Shown one piece after another: positions 33,980 to 45,569 of a stretch of 64,000 bases of DNA; position 1 is the first letter of the stretch, and every line of letters begins with the position of its first letter. The position numbers and the translations under genes were made by a program. Under the pieces are notes generated by a model that worked only from the letters and a program-made list of their open reading frames with translations, had not been told where the DNA came from and searched no databases. The stretch is from positions 35,624,001 to 35,688,000 of the forward strand of contig CM077597.1 in NCBI GenBank assembly GCA_039654915.1, written 5' to 3'. This DNA is from Aquilaria yunnanensis (Eukaryota; Streptophyta; Magnoliopsida; Malvales; Thymelaeaceae).

Positions 33980-35020
33980 ATGCCTACAAAAGTTAGGAGA
34001 GACATGAAGAAGGATATGGAGGCTTTCCCCATGTAAGCCATCCTTGGCCTAAGTTTTAAACTTCAAGCCATGATGGAGAGGCTAGGTAAAATGGAAGATC
34101 ATGAAAGGATGATGGGGCGAACTGTTTCCAAACCATCATAAATAAGTATCCTAGGCCACTTGCTTGAGGTGCCCTTGAGGAGAGATCGAACTAGAAGTCA
34201 CAAAGTCACCAACTATGAAGAAGAAGAGCTTGAAAGCTAGCTAAAGGATGATCTAAACCTTAATGCAATCAGCTTATAAATCCCACCATTCAAGGGATGG
34301 AGTGACCCAAATGCATTCCTTGAACGGGCGGTTAAAGTGGAGATGATCTTTGAGTGCTACGCTTACCCTAAAGATAATATGGTAAAGCTTGCTACTTTTA
34401 AGTTTCCTAACTATGCTATTGTTTGGAGGGCTCAGGTTGTGAACTTTAGGGATGGAAACCATAAAGAGCCCATGAAAACATGGCAAGAGTTGAAATCTAT
34501 GATGAGGAGGATGTTTGTCCTAAGCTACTACCAAAGAGAGTTACACCAAAGGCTTCAAACGCTCACCCAAGGAAGTAAGTCTATGGTGGACTATTTCAAG
34601 GATTTAAAGGTGACCATGTTGAAAGCCATACCCAAGAAAGATCAAGAGGCAAAAATGGCAAGATTCTTGCATGGCCTTAACCTAAATATTGCCACCTTAG
34701 TGGAGTTGCACCCTTGTGTGGAGCTTGAGGATATGTTACACACAACCATTTGAGTGGATAAACAACTCAATAGGAAATCAGCAGCAAGGTTTCCTACAAA
34801 ACCTAACCCCAGTCCAAAGCCATCTTGGAGCCATGGTGCGAAAAAGAAGAAGTCAGGGAAATGGGCCGTCAAGCCTAAACCCTGAGGCACCCTTCAATGG
34901 CCAACTCTAAAGGCCTTAAAGAGGTAGTTCCAATTCTAAAAATGAATTTAAAAATCATGAACAAGTTTGTTTTAAGTGCCAAGGATGGGTGCATTTAGTA
35001 GGAGATTATGTGCATTGAAG
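33980..35020 (+). pseudogene. G1 gag relic with degraded zinc knuckle
   Basis: The first ATG opens MPTKVRRDMKKDMEAF, then a stop. The capsid region follows: PPFKGWSDPNAFLERAVKVE, then KLATFKFPNYAIVWRAQVV, EPMKTWQELKSMMRRMFV, SYYQRELHQRLQTLTQGSKS and MVDYFKDLKV, all typical of Ty3/gypsy retrotransposon gag (PF03732-type). After a basic linker (KKKKSGKW) a nucleocapsid finger reads CFKCQGWVHLVGDY, where the last zinc-binding Cys of the CCHC motif is Tyr. The longest open piece is 34337-34753. Stops before and after show it is dead. It lies in the correct order between the PBS and protease of G1. Confidence 0.85.
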
Positions 35021-35209
35021 GACTATGGTGATAAAAGATGTTCAAGAGCTAGACACAGATGAAAGTGAAGGTAAAGTGCATGGAGTGCCAACCATGGAGG
35101 ATGAACATGAGACAAACTTTGTGAAAGAAGGAGTCACATTAGTAGCTAGAATAGCCTTGAACAGTCACATCAAGGATGACCTAACCTAAGGGAGAACATC
35201 TTTCATACT

Positions 35210-35580
35210 TGGTGCTACATTGGAGTTAAAGTTTGTAGTACGATTATAGATGGAGGAAGTTGCATTAAAGTTGCTAATACTACTTTGGTCAAAAAGTTGC
35301 AGTTGCTTAAGACAAAATACGTGAGACCCTACAAGCTTTAATGGCTCAACAATGAAGAGGAGGTAAAGGTAATAAGGCAAGTCATGGTAGCTTTCAAGGT
35401 TGAGAGATATGGAGATGAAGTGCTTTGTGATGTTGTTCCCATAGAGGCAAGCCACATTCTTTTGGGAAGGCCATGGCAATATGATAAAAGAGTCATACAT
35501 AATGGTTTCAAGAATGGATACTTCTTGCAATTTAAAGATGAAACCATCACATTGGTGCCATTATCACCAAGAAAGCCATG
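35210..35580 (+). pseudogene. G1 protease relic
   Basis: Retropepsin-like domain of the Ty3/gypsy polyprotein. The catalytic region reads CSTIIDGGSCIKVANTTLVK, with D-G-G in place of the usual D-S/T-G; this variant is common in the group of plant elements to which G1 seems to belong. After a stop it continues VMVAFKVERYGDEVLCDVVP then ASHILLGRPWQYDKRV, the hydrophobic flap and ILLGRPW end typical of the domain. The frame closes at 35578 after TLVPLSPRKP. It sits between gag and RT as expected. Confidence 0.82.
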
Positions 35581-35777
35581 AAGGATCAAAGAAAGATTCA
35601 TGGTGAAGCTTGAGTGAAAAATCAATGAGAGGAAAAAGAGAGTTGTGGTCTTGAGTGATAGGGAGCAAATTAAGAGATTAATAAGAGATGTGAAGTGGGT
35701 GACTTTGAAGGAAAAAGAGTGTTGAGACCTCCCAAGGTAAAAATAGAGAAAAGAAAGTTTGGAAAATTAAAGAAAGC

Positions 35778-36310
35778 TTGATAATAAAAATGAGTGATGT
35801 GAGGAAAGCCCTTCAAGCACAAAATCTAGAGCTTCTTTTACTTTACAAAGAAACTTTGTTTTTATCTACTGACATGGCTAACAAGCTTCCTAGTGTTATT
35901 GTCTCTTCATTAAAGGAATCTAAAGATGTCTTAAGAGGGATTGAACATAAAATAGACTTGATTCCTATAGCACCCATTCTAAACATGGTAGAGTATAGAA
36001 GCAACCCCAATGAAACCAAGGACATTCAAAGGCAAGTGGAAGACCTACTCTATAAAGGATATGTAAAGGAAAGTTTGAAACCTTGTTTCATGCCAGTTAT
36101 CTTCAGGCCAAAGGAAGATGGTTCATGTAGAATTTGCATGGATTGTAGGCACATCAACAAGATCACTGTAAAGTATAGACATCCCATTCCTAGATTAGAT
36201 GATATTCTTGATGAATTGCATGGTTCCACTATATTTTCTAAAGTTGATCTTAAAAGTGGTTATCATCAAATTTGGATGAAAGAAGAAGATGAGTGGAAAG
36301 CTACCTTTAA
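35778..36310 (+). pseudogene. G1 reverse transcriptase N-terminal half
   Basis: Open from 35778. It has a connecting region (VIVSSLKESKDVLRGIEHKI, IPIAPILNMVEYR), then RT fingers: KDIQRQVEDLLYKGYVKES, FRPKEDGSCRICMDCRHINK, YRHPIPRLDDILDELHG, and the first catalytic motif IFSKVDLKSGYHQIWMKEED, ending at EWKATF. At 36311 the sequence changes to TGTCACACCCC, an LTR-like start. The matching second half with the YFDD box begins at 53376, about 110 bp (near 37 codons) short of being contiguous in RT terms. Confidence 0.88.
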
Positions 36311-36596
36311 TGTCACACCCCACACAGGCCCCAACATATGCATTCTCAGTGCCACTCACCATACTACCCAGAAAATTATTAAAACATTTGTATTCTTAAG
36401 TGTTATGAGTGAACAATTAATTTCGGCCAACTTTCTTTAGGATAATTTTAGGTCTTATTTTCTTAAGCTGAGAGCTTAGTAGGTGCCCTAGGAGGCTTGT
36501 GAGAAGTCCTGTGTACTTTATTTGCAGCTTACAGCAAGGCCCAACCACTAACTTGCAACACAAGGCAAGGCTGTATTCAGAAATTTGCAGCTTAGG
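36311..36596 (+). repeat. LTR-start-like fragment
   Basis: Begins TGTCACACCCCACACAGG exactly where the G1 RT breaks off, resembling the TGTCAC-type starts of many plant Ty3/gypsy LTRs. It is non-coding and is cut after about 290 bp by the GL LTR. No second copy was found in the window. Confidence 0.4.
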
Positions 36597-38702
36597 GGCC
36601 AGCTACTGCACCTGTAACTTCCACTAATAAAATGTATCATTCTAGCTACATACCGCCTTTTTTATTTGCTCCATTATCAAGTAGATACTTAGAGAAAACC
36701 AAATAATTTTATTTTACATCAATAGCCCACATATGGACCAAGTTATGGATTTTTGAAGTTGGTTACAAAATTCTAACCAAATAAACAGTAACTCAGCCAA
36801 CTTTGTAATGTCATATCTTTGTATACAGGGATCTAAATCTAGAAATTTAAAATCCAAATTAACCCTGTATATGTCCTGTAGGTGTGATCAAAATTTCATA
36901 CCAAGATTCCTTCTACACAGCGAGATAGAGAACTTTAGGTACATGGTCAAAATTCTGGCAACTTTTGGACTATTTTGCCCATATAATTTTTCCAAAGCAT
37001 GCAAACACTTCATTCACAAGGGGAAAGCCCTCCAAGGCAATCCCATATATGCCCATTACACATAGTAATTAAATTCCATTTCTTTTAACAACTTTATGTG
37101 GCCAAAACAGAATTTACAAGTAAGCAGCCCATCATTCACACTTAGGCAGCTTTGCACCACATCACTTACATAGCCAACACATTACTCAAATGTTCACATA
37201 CTTGTCTCATTTTACATACACTACATGTACATGCATACATGCACTAAATATGGTCTTAACTCGGCTAAATACACAACCTAGGTTACAGGAGGTCCTGAGA
37301 CACAATGGACTCCAAAAACAGGATGCTGAACAGCTGCTACACAACACAATAAGTACCACAATTAAAAATACCAAATGTACTTCTAAAATCACCAAACTTT
37401 CCAGATCATAACTAGACATATGGAATTTCTTGTACCTGAAATTTTAGATCAAAACTCAAACCAAAAAGGTCATTTTGAATATGATCTTTCTACTGGACCT
37501 GAAATAACAGAATTGAGGGGAGTAAGTTTCATTGAGAAACTTAGTAAGGCTAACACTTGGATTCAGTAGGCAATGTGACCCTCATTAAAACCTGAATCCA
37601 AAGACACAAAAAGCACAATGCATATATACAAGATATAGCAACCAAATGTAGCAGCCATTCACAACTAACAAACACATGAAATGCAGCAGCAACAATAACC
37701 ATAGATTAGTCCATAAAACATGTAATAAAATTAAATAAATCACTATGGAAGCCCTCCTCAAGCTAATGCTTGGTCTTAGGAGGATTTCAAAACTAGTTAG
37801 TACTAACTTTGGGCTCTAGAAACCCTCACTTTACTGCCATCTTTGTGCACTTCAGACTAGGTCACAAAACCTTCAATAAGTGTCCTCCCCTCACTAAGCT
37901 TGGTTCATCAAGCTCATGGCTCTCTTCCAAGCTCAGCCCTAGTTCCATGGATGTTTGAAAATTTCAGAAAATAGTCCATGAGAGCAAGAGAACCCTTACC
38001 TTGAAAGGCATGCTAAAATTGGAGCTTGATCCTAGGTGCACTCAAGCAATAGCACCCAATAGCTTCCAATTGTGCTTCCTTGACTTCAATTTCAATCAAT
38101 TACAAGTTTAAAGGTGTGGTGGCTATGGTGGAAGTGTGGCTGTGTTCCTGGGCTGGGGGAGGACTAAAATAGGAGAGAGATAAGTGATTTGGTGACTTAA
38201 ATGGGCTTAAATGAGCTTAAGGGCACAAAACACACTTAACAAGCTTAACCTTGCTTTATGTCATTTTCCTTCCCACTAAATATGGTTTCTTTGTCTTAAA
38301 CTCATTGGTACACATGTGCCCAACATTTTTGACTATTTATCAAGTCTTGGATATCGCCCCCATGGTGGGATAACCCAACAATTCCACCCTTAGACTTAAG
38401 TCAAAAGCTTGAACACCTTAAGGTTTACACTAGGACATTTAGGTCCTTATTGCCTTTAGTGTTTCCTTTGTCCAAACTTGTCTTCCATGAGTAATTTGGT
38501 CATACCATTTATATCCTTCCCATAACTCTCCAAGTCTCTTTCTTAAGAGTTTTGCAATTGAGTACCCAAATTTCCAAAACCTTACAAAAAAGTTCATAGG
38601 TTGCTTGACAAACAAACAATCCTTTAGGCTTTTCTTGGGAGCCAAGTTACCAACTTGAAACACTTTTAAGGAGGTGTTGATCATGCCTTTTACCCCCCAC
38701 AC
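36597..38702 (-). repeat. GL-family LTR, copy D (truncated both sides)
   Basis: Matches GL copy B from the CCAGCYACTRCACCTG block (6524 there) through to the TTTTACCCCCCACA block (8640 there). The copia LTR begins exactly where copy B continues with TTCAATCAC. A donor-like TTTCAAG/GTAAGG is near 38003 on the minus strand. The outer end is missing. Confidence 0.83.
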
Positions 38703-40118
38703 TGATGGGTTTCGGGAGCCAAACAGCGTAGCGGAATTTAACCGAAACCCTTCAGGATCCAAGTGAAACGGGGTAAACCGGGTGTTCAAAAATTTTCATA
38801 CCTAATTTTAGGTTGAGATCTCTCACTCAACTGTAGAGTAGAATCACAAAACCTGAACAATTGACGTGTTCAGGCTCTCTATGGTATCCACATGAGCCTC
38901 TCGGGATCACCACGCTTCCACCACGTCCCGGAAGATGCGTTTCTCTTGCGCTCGCAGTGCTAGCTTGCGTCCACCAAGGAATTGCAAGAGAAGAGTGCGG
39001 CTGTCCTTTTGGGATGCTAGGACAAGGAGATCTGCAAATTTCTCACTAGAAGTTGTATTTATAGTGAGACTCAACTTCCAGGCCTAATAGGTTTCAAAGC
39101 CCTAATCCAATTAGGCTTTAATTTCAGGCTTAATAATGGCTTAACTATTGGGCCCATTATTAATACGAAATTATTGTGAAACCAAAACCCAAATTATTAG
39201 CCCATGCAATCTAATGATCCAAATAGCTCTATGTGTGCGACCCAATAGGCTCTTACTACGTTGGCCATGATCATAAATCACATTTATGATCATAAGCAAT
39301 GAGCGGTGTCTAGCAACACATCATTGTTATCGAAGTGACAAGATTGTCGATGATTCGACTAAACCTTTATGATCATCACCGATATATGCCATTGTCCCTT
39401 TGTCCAAGATATCAAGACTAAGCACGAGACATGGAATGTGTCACTCTCGTATAGCCCAATCTTTCGTTTCTTGATTACCGAGTAGACTAACTTAAGCTGA
39501 TGACATTGATATCGTATATCAACTCATCCAAGCATGGCCATGCATTTTCTAAGTCTTACTCTATCAAGGGGCCCAAAGATATCACTCCCGTTACATAGGA
39601 GGGACAAATCCCATCTTGATCATACAAATCCCTCCGCATGATATGTGACATACCCAATGACCTCCTTCAAGTTCACTCAGTTATGAGCAACAAAGGAAAG
39701 TATCAAAGTATGTGACTCACATGTATGGAACCTTGATGATCTTAGGTCGAAGGACTACATATACCATGATCACTATGAGAATCACTTATGACACTCATAT
39801 AACGATCCATGTAGTGTTCTCATGGTGGGTCGGTCCAGTACACAAGTTCTCCAACTTGTACCCATATGTAGACTATGTATCTCATATTAGTCTCCACATA
39901 TGCTAGTCATTATGTACTATTACAACCCGCTCCACAATAATACTAGACTAGGGACGTTTGAGAATATCATCATTCTAGGGTTATAATTATGTTTATTACG
40001 TTACGCAGAAACAAAACAACAAACATAATTGCTGGATTAATGCCTTGATAAAATATCATGACTTAATGTGCAAAAAATACAATCATCTCATGATTGGCTT
40101 TTGGGCACAACACTAACA
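38703..40118 (-). repeat. 3' LTR of the copia element
   Basis: 1416 bp; TGATGGGTTTCGGG at its plus-strand start and CACTAACA at its end. The minus-strand TATA region ACTATAAATACAAC is near 39060. Directly preceded (minus strand) by the PPT. Confidence 0.92.
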
Positions 40119-40129
40119 ATCTCCCACTT
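40119..40129 (-). other. Polypurine tract of the copia element
   Basis: AAGTGGGAGAT on the minus strand immediately before TGTTAGTG, a standard Ty1/copia PPT. Confidence 0.9.
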
Positions 40130-41055
40130 GCACTAAAAGCCAATCATCCATGTTTCTAATACCGATGGACCTACAATGGCTATCATGCTTTTGCTGTGAA
40201 GGGGCCTTGTCAATGGATCAGCAATGTTGCTGTCTGTCGAAGTCCTGCATATCCTTACACCACCCCTCTCAATAATCTCCCGGATCAGATGATAGCATTG
40301 GAGTATGTGTTTGAATCGCTAGTAAGATCGAGGATCCTTAGCCTGTGCGATTGCTCCTTGTTGTCCCAATAGAGCTCTATCGGGTCGGCAATGCTTGGAA
40401 CCACTCCAAGTTCAATGATGAACTTCTTGATCCAAACTGCCTCCTTCACAGCATCAGGGCGACAACGTACTCAGATTCTGTTGTAGAGTCAGCTACTGTC
40501 TCTTGCTTTGAACTCTTCCAGCTCATGGCACTACCACCAATGCAAAACACATAACCAAATTGTGATCTAAAATCATCTTTATCGGATTGGAAGGTTGCAT
40601 AAAACAAGCTCATCTTCACCTCCAAAGACCAAGAATCCATCCTTAGTCCTTTGTAAGTACTTAAGGATGTTCTTAATAGCTATCCAGTGACTCTCACCAG
40701 GGTTCGATTGGTACCTACTCATCATGCTCAAAGCATATGAGACATCGGGATGAGTACATATCACAGCATACATGATAGATCCAATTGTTGAGGCATATGG
40801 AATCTTACTCATGCGCTCTCTCTCCTCAGGTGTACTCGGACACTGAGATTTAGAAAGAGTTATACCATGTGACATGGGCAAGAATCCTTTCCTGGAATCT
40901 TGCATGCTAAACCTCTTTAGCACCTTGTCAATGTATGTACTTTGACTTAGGCCAAGAAGCTTTCTAGATCTATCTCTATAGATCCTGATGCGTAACACAT
41001 AGGCTGCTTCACCCAAGTCCTTCATAGAGAAACATTTCCCTAGCCAAGTCTTCAC
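40130..41055 (-). pseudogene. Copia RT end and RNase H
   Basis: Minus strand continuing from RT: WLGKCFSMKDLGEAAYVL, LLGLSQSTYIDKVLKRFSM, PYASTIGSIMYAVICTHPDV and [20 protein letters not shown] are the conserved stretch between RT and RNase H of Ty1/copia. RNase H follows in another frame: [40 protein letters not shown], then pieces matching an ELYCDNKGAIAQAKDPRSHQ region and a LTKALPQQKHDSH-type end, reaching the PPT. Frameshifts near 40600 and 40445 and several stops break the frame. The plus-strand frame at 40345-40554 is a shadow. Confidence 0.87.
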
Positions 41056-41760
41056 AGACTATAGCTCAGGAATGTCATTCCCGATGAGTAGTATGTCATC
41101 TACATACAACACCAAGAAGACAATAGCGCTCCCACCAACCTTCTTGTAGACACAAGGTTCATCTTCATTTTTATAAAACCAAACTTTTTGATTGCTTCAT
41201 CAAAATGAAGATTCTAACTTCAAGAAGCTTGCTTCAGTCCATAAATGGACCTTTGCAACTTGCACACTTTATTGGCATTCTCAGGAGTGACAAAACCCTC
41301 AGGTTGTGTCATGTACACATCTTCAAGTAGCTTTCCATTTAGGAATGCAGTTTTGACATCCATTTGCCATATCTCAAAATAATAGTGTGCAGCAATAGCG
41401 AGCAAAATTCGGATGGATTTAAGCATAGCAATTGCTGAAAAAGTTTCACCATAGTCAATACCATGAATTTGCTTCAGAACTTTTTGCAACCAATCGCCCC
41501 TTAAAGGTAATCACATTACCATCCATGTCAGTTTTCTTTTTGAAAACCCATTTACACCCTATGGGTTTTACCATCCATACTTGGTTTTCATACATGGATT
41601 CCATCTCAGATTTCATGGCCACTAGCCACTTCCCAGAGTCAGGCCCCGTCACAGCTTGTTGGTAGGTTATGGGCTCATCTTGATCCATGAGCATCACATC
41701 ACTAGTGTGAGTCACAAGAAATTCATATCTCTCAGGCTCACATCGAATCCTACCAGACCT
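41056..41760 (-). pseudogene. Copia reverse transcriptase
   Basis: Ty1/copia RT (PF07727-type). In order on the minus strand: EPITYQQAVTGPDSGKWLVA, MKSEMESMYENQVWMVKP, CKWVFKKKTDMDGNVITFKG, then after a frame change VLKQIHGIDYGETFSAIAML, HYYFEIWQMDVKTAFLNGKL (first catalytic Asp in MDVKTAF), VCKLQRSIYGLKQAS and, at about 41095, VLYVDDILLIGNDIPEL with the YVDD active site intact. A TAG stop follows EL before SVKTWLGK. Frameshifts lie near 41480 and 41220. Catalytic motifs are preserved, so inactivation came from stops and indels. Confidence 0.9.
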
Positions 41761-41827
41761 ACGTGGGCTCTATGCTACAGGAACAGACTCTTGAACCATA
41801 TCTTGTGGTGTCTATTCAGGTTCCATT

Positions 41828-42590
41828 TCAGGTTCGATGTCTCCTTTTTTGTTCTTGAATTTCTTCAAGTTCAACTTTCCTCCCACTAGTTCCTTTAGAG
41901 ATAAACTCTTTCACTAAGAAGACACCAGTTCGAGCAACAAACACTTTTTGCGCACAAGGATTGTAGAAATAGTAACCCTTTGTTTCTTTGAGATACCCAA
42001 CAAAAAGGCATTTTTTAGATTTGGGCCCTAGTTTGTCAGAGGATTGACGTTTCACATAAGTGTCAGCCCCAAATCTTCATAAAAGACAAATTAGGATGCC
42101 TCCCACTCCATATCTCATATGGTGTCTTTTGAACCGATTTAGATGGAACTCGGTTTAGTGTAAAAGCGGCGATCTCTAGAGCATGTCCCCAAAACGAGTT
42201 TGGAAGGTCAACTTGACTCATCATAGAGCAAACCATGTCTAACAAAGTTCGATTTCTCCTTTCAGATACACCATTCCATTGAGGTGTATCTGGTGGAGTG
42301 AGTTGTGATACTATACCACACTCCTTCAGATAGTCAAGGAATTCTCGATCCAAGTACTCTCCACCTCGATCTGATCGAAGCACTTTGATACTCTTCCCGA
42401 GTTGATTCTCTACTTCATTCTTGATTCTTTCAACTTTTAAAAGAATTCTGACTTGTGTCTCATGAGATACACATAGCCATATCTGCTGAAGTCATCAGTG
42501 AAAGTAATGAAGTATTGAAAATCACCTCTAGCATGTGTAGACATAGGGCCACATACATCACTTTGTATGAGTCCTAGTAAGTCATCAGCC
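41828..42590 (-). pseudogene. Copia integrase
   Basis: Core motifs on the minus strand: LIQSDVCGPMSTHARGDF with the first Asp, FITFTDDFSRYGYVYLMRHK, then after a frame change RSDRGGEYLDREFLDYL with the second Asp, and NGVSERRNRTLLDMVCSMM with the catalytic Glu: the full D-D-E set. It continues SFWGHALEIAAFTLNRVPSK, YEIWSGRHPNLSFMKIWG, and the copia-type C-terminal block KRQSSDKLGPKSKKCLFVGY, KGYYFYNPCAQKVFVARTG, SGRKVELEEIQ. One stop and frameshift lie near 42430. Confidence 0.9.
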
Positions 42591-43170
42591 CTTTTGACTT
42601 TGCCCTGTGAATGGGGCTTTGGTCATCTTGCCCCATAAACATGACTCACATGTCTCATATGATTCAAAATCAACTGAGTCCAAGAGTCCATCCTTATGGA
42701 GCTTGGATATGTGGGTCTCGTTTATATGGCCCAAGTGATAGTGCCAGAGATAGGTCGGGTTTGAATCATTTAATCTGACCTTCTTACTATTCACATTATA
42801 GATTTGATCTTCAAGGTCTAGAACATACAACCCATTTCTAAGTTGAGCACTGCCATGAAAGATTTCATTCAAATAAATAGAACAACACTTGTCCTTTATT
42901 ATAAATGAAAAGCCTTTCTTGTCCAAACAAGAAATAGAAATTAAATTTATACTAATAGTAGGCACAAAGTAGTAGTTGCCTAATTCTAAAACTAATCCAC
43001 TAGGTAAAGTGAGAACATAAGTCCCTACGGCTAAGGCAGCAACCCTTGCTCCATTCCTAGCACATAGGTCTACTTCACCTCGGGCCAATCTTGTACTTTT
43101 ACTTAGATCCTACACATTTGCACAAATGTGAGATCCACATCCAGTATCCAATACCCAAGATGAGGAAGTA
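42585..43170 (-). pseudogene. Copia protease and GAG-pre-integrase domain
   Basis: The protease active site WVLDTGCGSHICANV (DTG, codons at 43141-43149) lies at the end of the gag frame. A TAG stop follows CANV, then the frame reopens: VAALAVGTYVLTLPSGLVLE, YYFVPTISINLISISCLDK, the typical copia protease body. From about 42750 comes the GAG-pre-integrase zinc domain: YLWHYHLGHINETHISKLHK, DFESYETCESCLWGKMTKAP, with the H-H-C-C set present. It leads into integrase. Confidence 0.9.
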
Positions 43171-44042
43171 GAAAAGTTAGCCTCTGTAACAAAAATACCT
43201 AAAGTGGAAGTCTTACTTCCCTTTTCCTTAGCAAGTTCTTCAAGATAGAGCTTGTAGTTGTGCTTCCTGTGTCCAGGTTGCTTGCAATGGAAGCAATCCC
43301 CTTCCTTTGCCACACCACCCTTTGGTTTCAGTGCAGCTGAAGAAGAATTGGCATTGGACTTTCCATTAGCTTTATCCTTCTTTTTGTTGGCTTTTCCCTT
43401 TCCCTTGCCCTTTTGAACCATCAAAATGGTCTTAGCCTTCTTAAGGTTTTGCTCAGCAATTCTCAACATGTTGAGCAATTTAAGGAGGGACTTGTCAAGG
43501 TCGTTCATGTTATAGTTCATGATGAACTGACTGTAGCTTTCAAGTGACGATTGCAAGACTACATCAACAGCCAACTTTTTCAGAAGAGCAAATCCCAAAC
43601 TCTCAAGATTCTCAATGTACCCAATCATCTTGAGCACATGAGGACCCACGGGACTTCCGTTAGACATTTTGCACTGAAACAGTGCCTTAGAGGTCTCAGG
43701 CCTCTCATGCCTAGCTTGCTCTTGGAGAAGCATTTTGAGATGATCGATCATATCGAACGCCCCCATGTTCTCATGTTGCTTCTGAAGCTTAGATTCCATG
43801 GTAATAAGCATGATGCATGCAACATCCAAAGCATCATCAGAATGCCTTTTGTGAGCATCACTTTCAGCTCTTGGAGCAGTGGCAGCAGGCTCATTTGGAA
43901 TGGGCTGCTCTAGGACATAAGCCTTTTTCTCTTACTTGAGGACTATCCTTAAGTTTTGGTACCATTTGAGAAAGTTGGTCCCATTCAGTTTTTCCTTCTC
44001 AAGGATTGATCACAATGAAAATGTCGATGTGTTTTGTGCCAT
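43110..44042 (-). pseudogene. Copia gag with damaged zinc knuckle
   Basis: The start ATG at 44042 gives MAQNTSTFSL, then a TGA stop where an Arg codon is expected, then LNGTNFLKWYQNLRIVL, a standard copia gag opening. From 43829 the frame is open: SKLQKQHENMGAFDMIDHLK, EQARHERPETSKALFQCKM, YIENLESLGFALLKKLAVDV, a lysine-rich linker (GKGKGKANKKKDKANGKSN) and the knuckle CFHCKQPGHRKHNYKLYLEE. The final Cys of CCHC is Tyr (TAC for TGC). The frame runs on into protease, so gag and pol were in one frame, as usual for Ty1/copia. Confidence 0.88.
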
Positions 44043-45556
44043 GATTATCTACAATAGTAAATATGCAACGTAAGAGCCATGTATTTTAATTCAATTAATA
44101 AGGACTTTTATTAAACGATACTCCGACTATTTTACTCAAAATAATAACCCTTGATATTATTTCGGAACACCTCGGTGCTAAGGTATTCTAGTGGGCCAAG
44201 ATCCATATTTGACCACAACTTAAGTCAGCTTTGGCTTTTCTCTCAAGTTACAGTTATTTAGGTAGGCAACTCCTTGCCAATTGCATCTTATGCAACTCTT
44301 GGATAGTTGGGTGAACAACACTTGTCAAAGCTCATCTCATGAACTTAAGCCCAACTCTATGCCTTTAGGTCCGTAATCCTATTAGGATGACTTAGTTAAG
44401 TCGAACCCAAAGTTAGCAATTTGGATATCACTATTATCCCATTGTGCCTTACCAAGATAAACATAGTTGCTTTACTTTGGCAAACCCACCTAATGTTGAT
44501 CAAAGTCTTGATGAGTCCCAACATTTGGAAGGCATCACATTTAATGACTTAATATTTGTTTGAGGGATTTTTCTTTTGATCTCACCAATTTTTTTTCTCT
44601 GGTTGTCTTATACATGCATCACATACAAATATAAAACATGCATCTCATGCTTACAAGAAAATAAATGTGACATGGTTATAGCCCAAACTATGCGATATTC
44701 TCAAGCCAATGAGAATATCATAAAAGCCTAAGAAAAGAAAAGGGTCTTCACAAGCTCCTTCTCTTCCTTTCTTGGTTGCCCTTTTGTTGTCACCTCATTC
44801 GACATACCAATTTGGATGATCCCATAATGTACCATTACATTAATAATAGAAACCTCGAGTTACATTCGAGGGGAGTAAGTTGAGAAAAGAATGTACAATG
44901 AGAGTAACAAAAGAAGGCATGACTCACAGGCCGTATTTACAAATACAACCAATCAAGGGCTATAACCATGCACCATGCTTCAACCATCAATCAGCATAAC
45001 ATGCCAAATCACATTCAAAAAATGCATGCCAATTTTCACAAGTTGATTAACCAGTTTTATTTATGTGGCACTTCGCATACGGCGGTCCCGCTGGCTGGTC
45101 AACGGGCGGTGGTTCCATTGACCGGTCAGTGGAAGGGGTCAAGGGGGGCCACCCTTGCGGGGGGTTGCGAGGGGGGCAGCACCCCCTTTGTGCAAAAAAT
45201 TTTCTTACAATTGCTTTGCCCGAGATCTTCTATCTCGAACAAGTAGGCACCCGAGACTCCTTCATTCGAGCCACCAAAAATACCTTACTTTTGGTGCCCG
45301 AATAGGCCGAATCCGAACCAAGCTAGGGTTTTTACAACTATTGCAAGAATCCTAATCCATATAGGTATCTTATACCTATAAATTTTGGGTTAATCTCATT
45401 AGCCAATTAGTGTCGTTTCCTCATATATTTCATATGTTCATTATGAGTTCCAGTTTCATGCATCATGAATTAATCTAATTAATCATGGCCGAAAGCAACT
45501 GAACACATAACACCATGCGATTCAACATTCAATCCCAATTTAGGGTTTCACCAGTA
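44043..45556 (-). other. Copia leader, with a GC-rich island
   Basis: About 1.5 kb between PBS and gag with no coding signal. Most is AT-rich, but 45080-45190 is strongly G-rich on the plus strand (AAGGGGGGCC, GCGGGGGG and GAGGGGGG runs) beside a partly self-complementary CATTGACCGGTCAGTGG stretch. This could form stable structure in the genomic RNA (packaging or translation control), but that is inference. Overlapping plus-strand frames at 44968-45355 come from this biased segment. Confidence 0.65.
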
Positions 45557-45568
45557 GCTCTGATACCA
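45557..45568 (-). other. Primer-binding site of the copia element
   Basis: TGGTATCAGAGC on the minus strand: a perfect 12-nt match to the initiator tRNA-Met complement, one base after the LTR end. Confidence 0.95.
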
Positions 45569-45569
45569 C

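Noticed and set aside
43551..43913. 120-codon plus-strand open frame
   Set aside because: Shadow of the copia gag on the opposite strand.
45557..45568. tRNA-like match suggesting a tRNA gene
   Set aside because: Only the 12-nt PBS complement of initiator tRNA-Met is present, at the LTR edge. No cloverleaf or Pol III boxes were seen. The same applies to 27263 and 33207.
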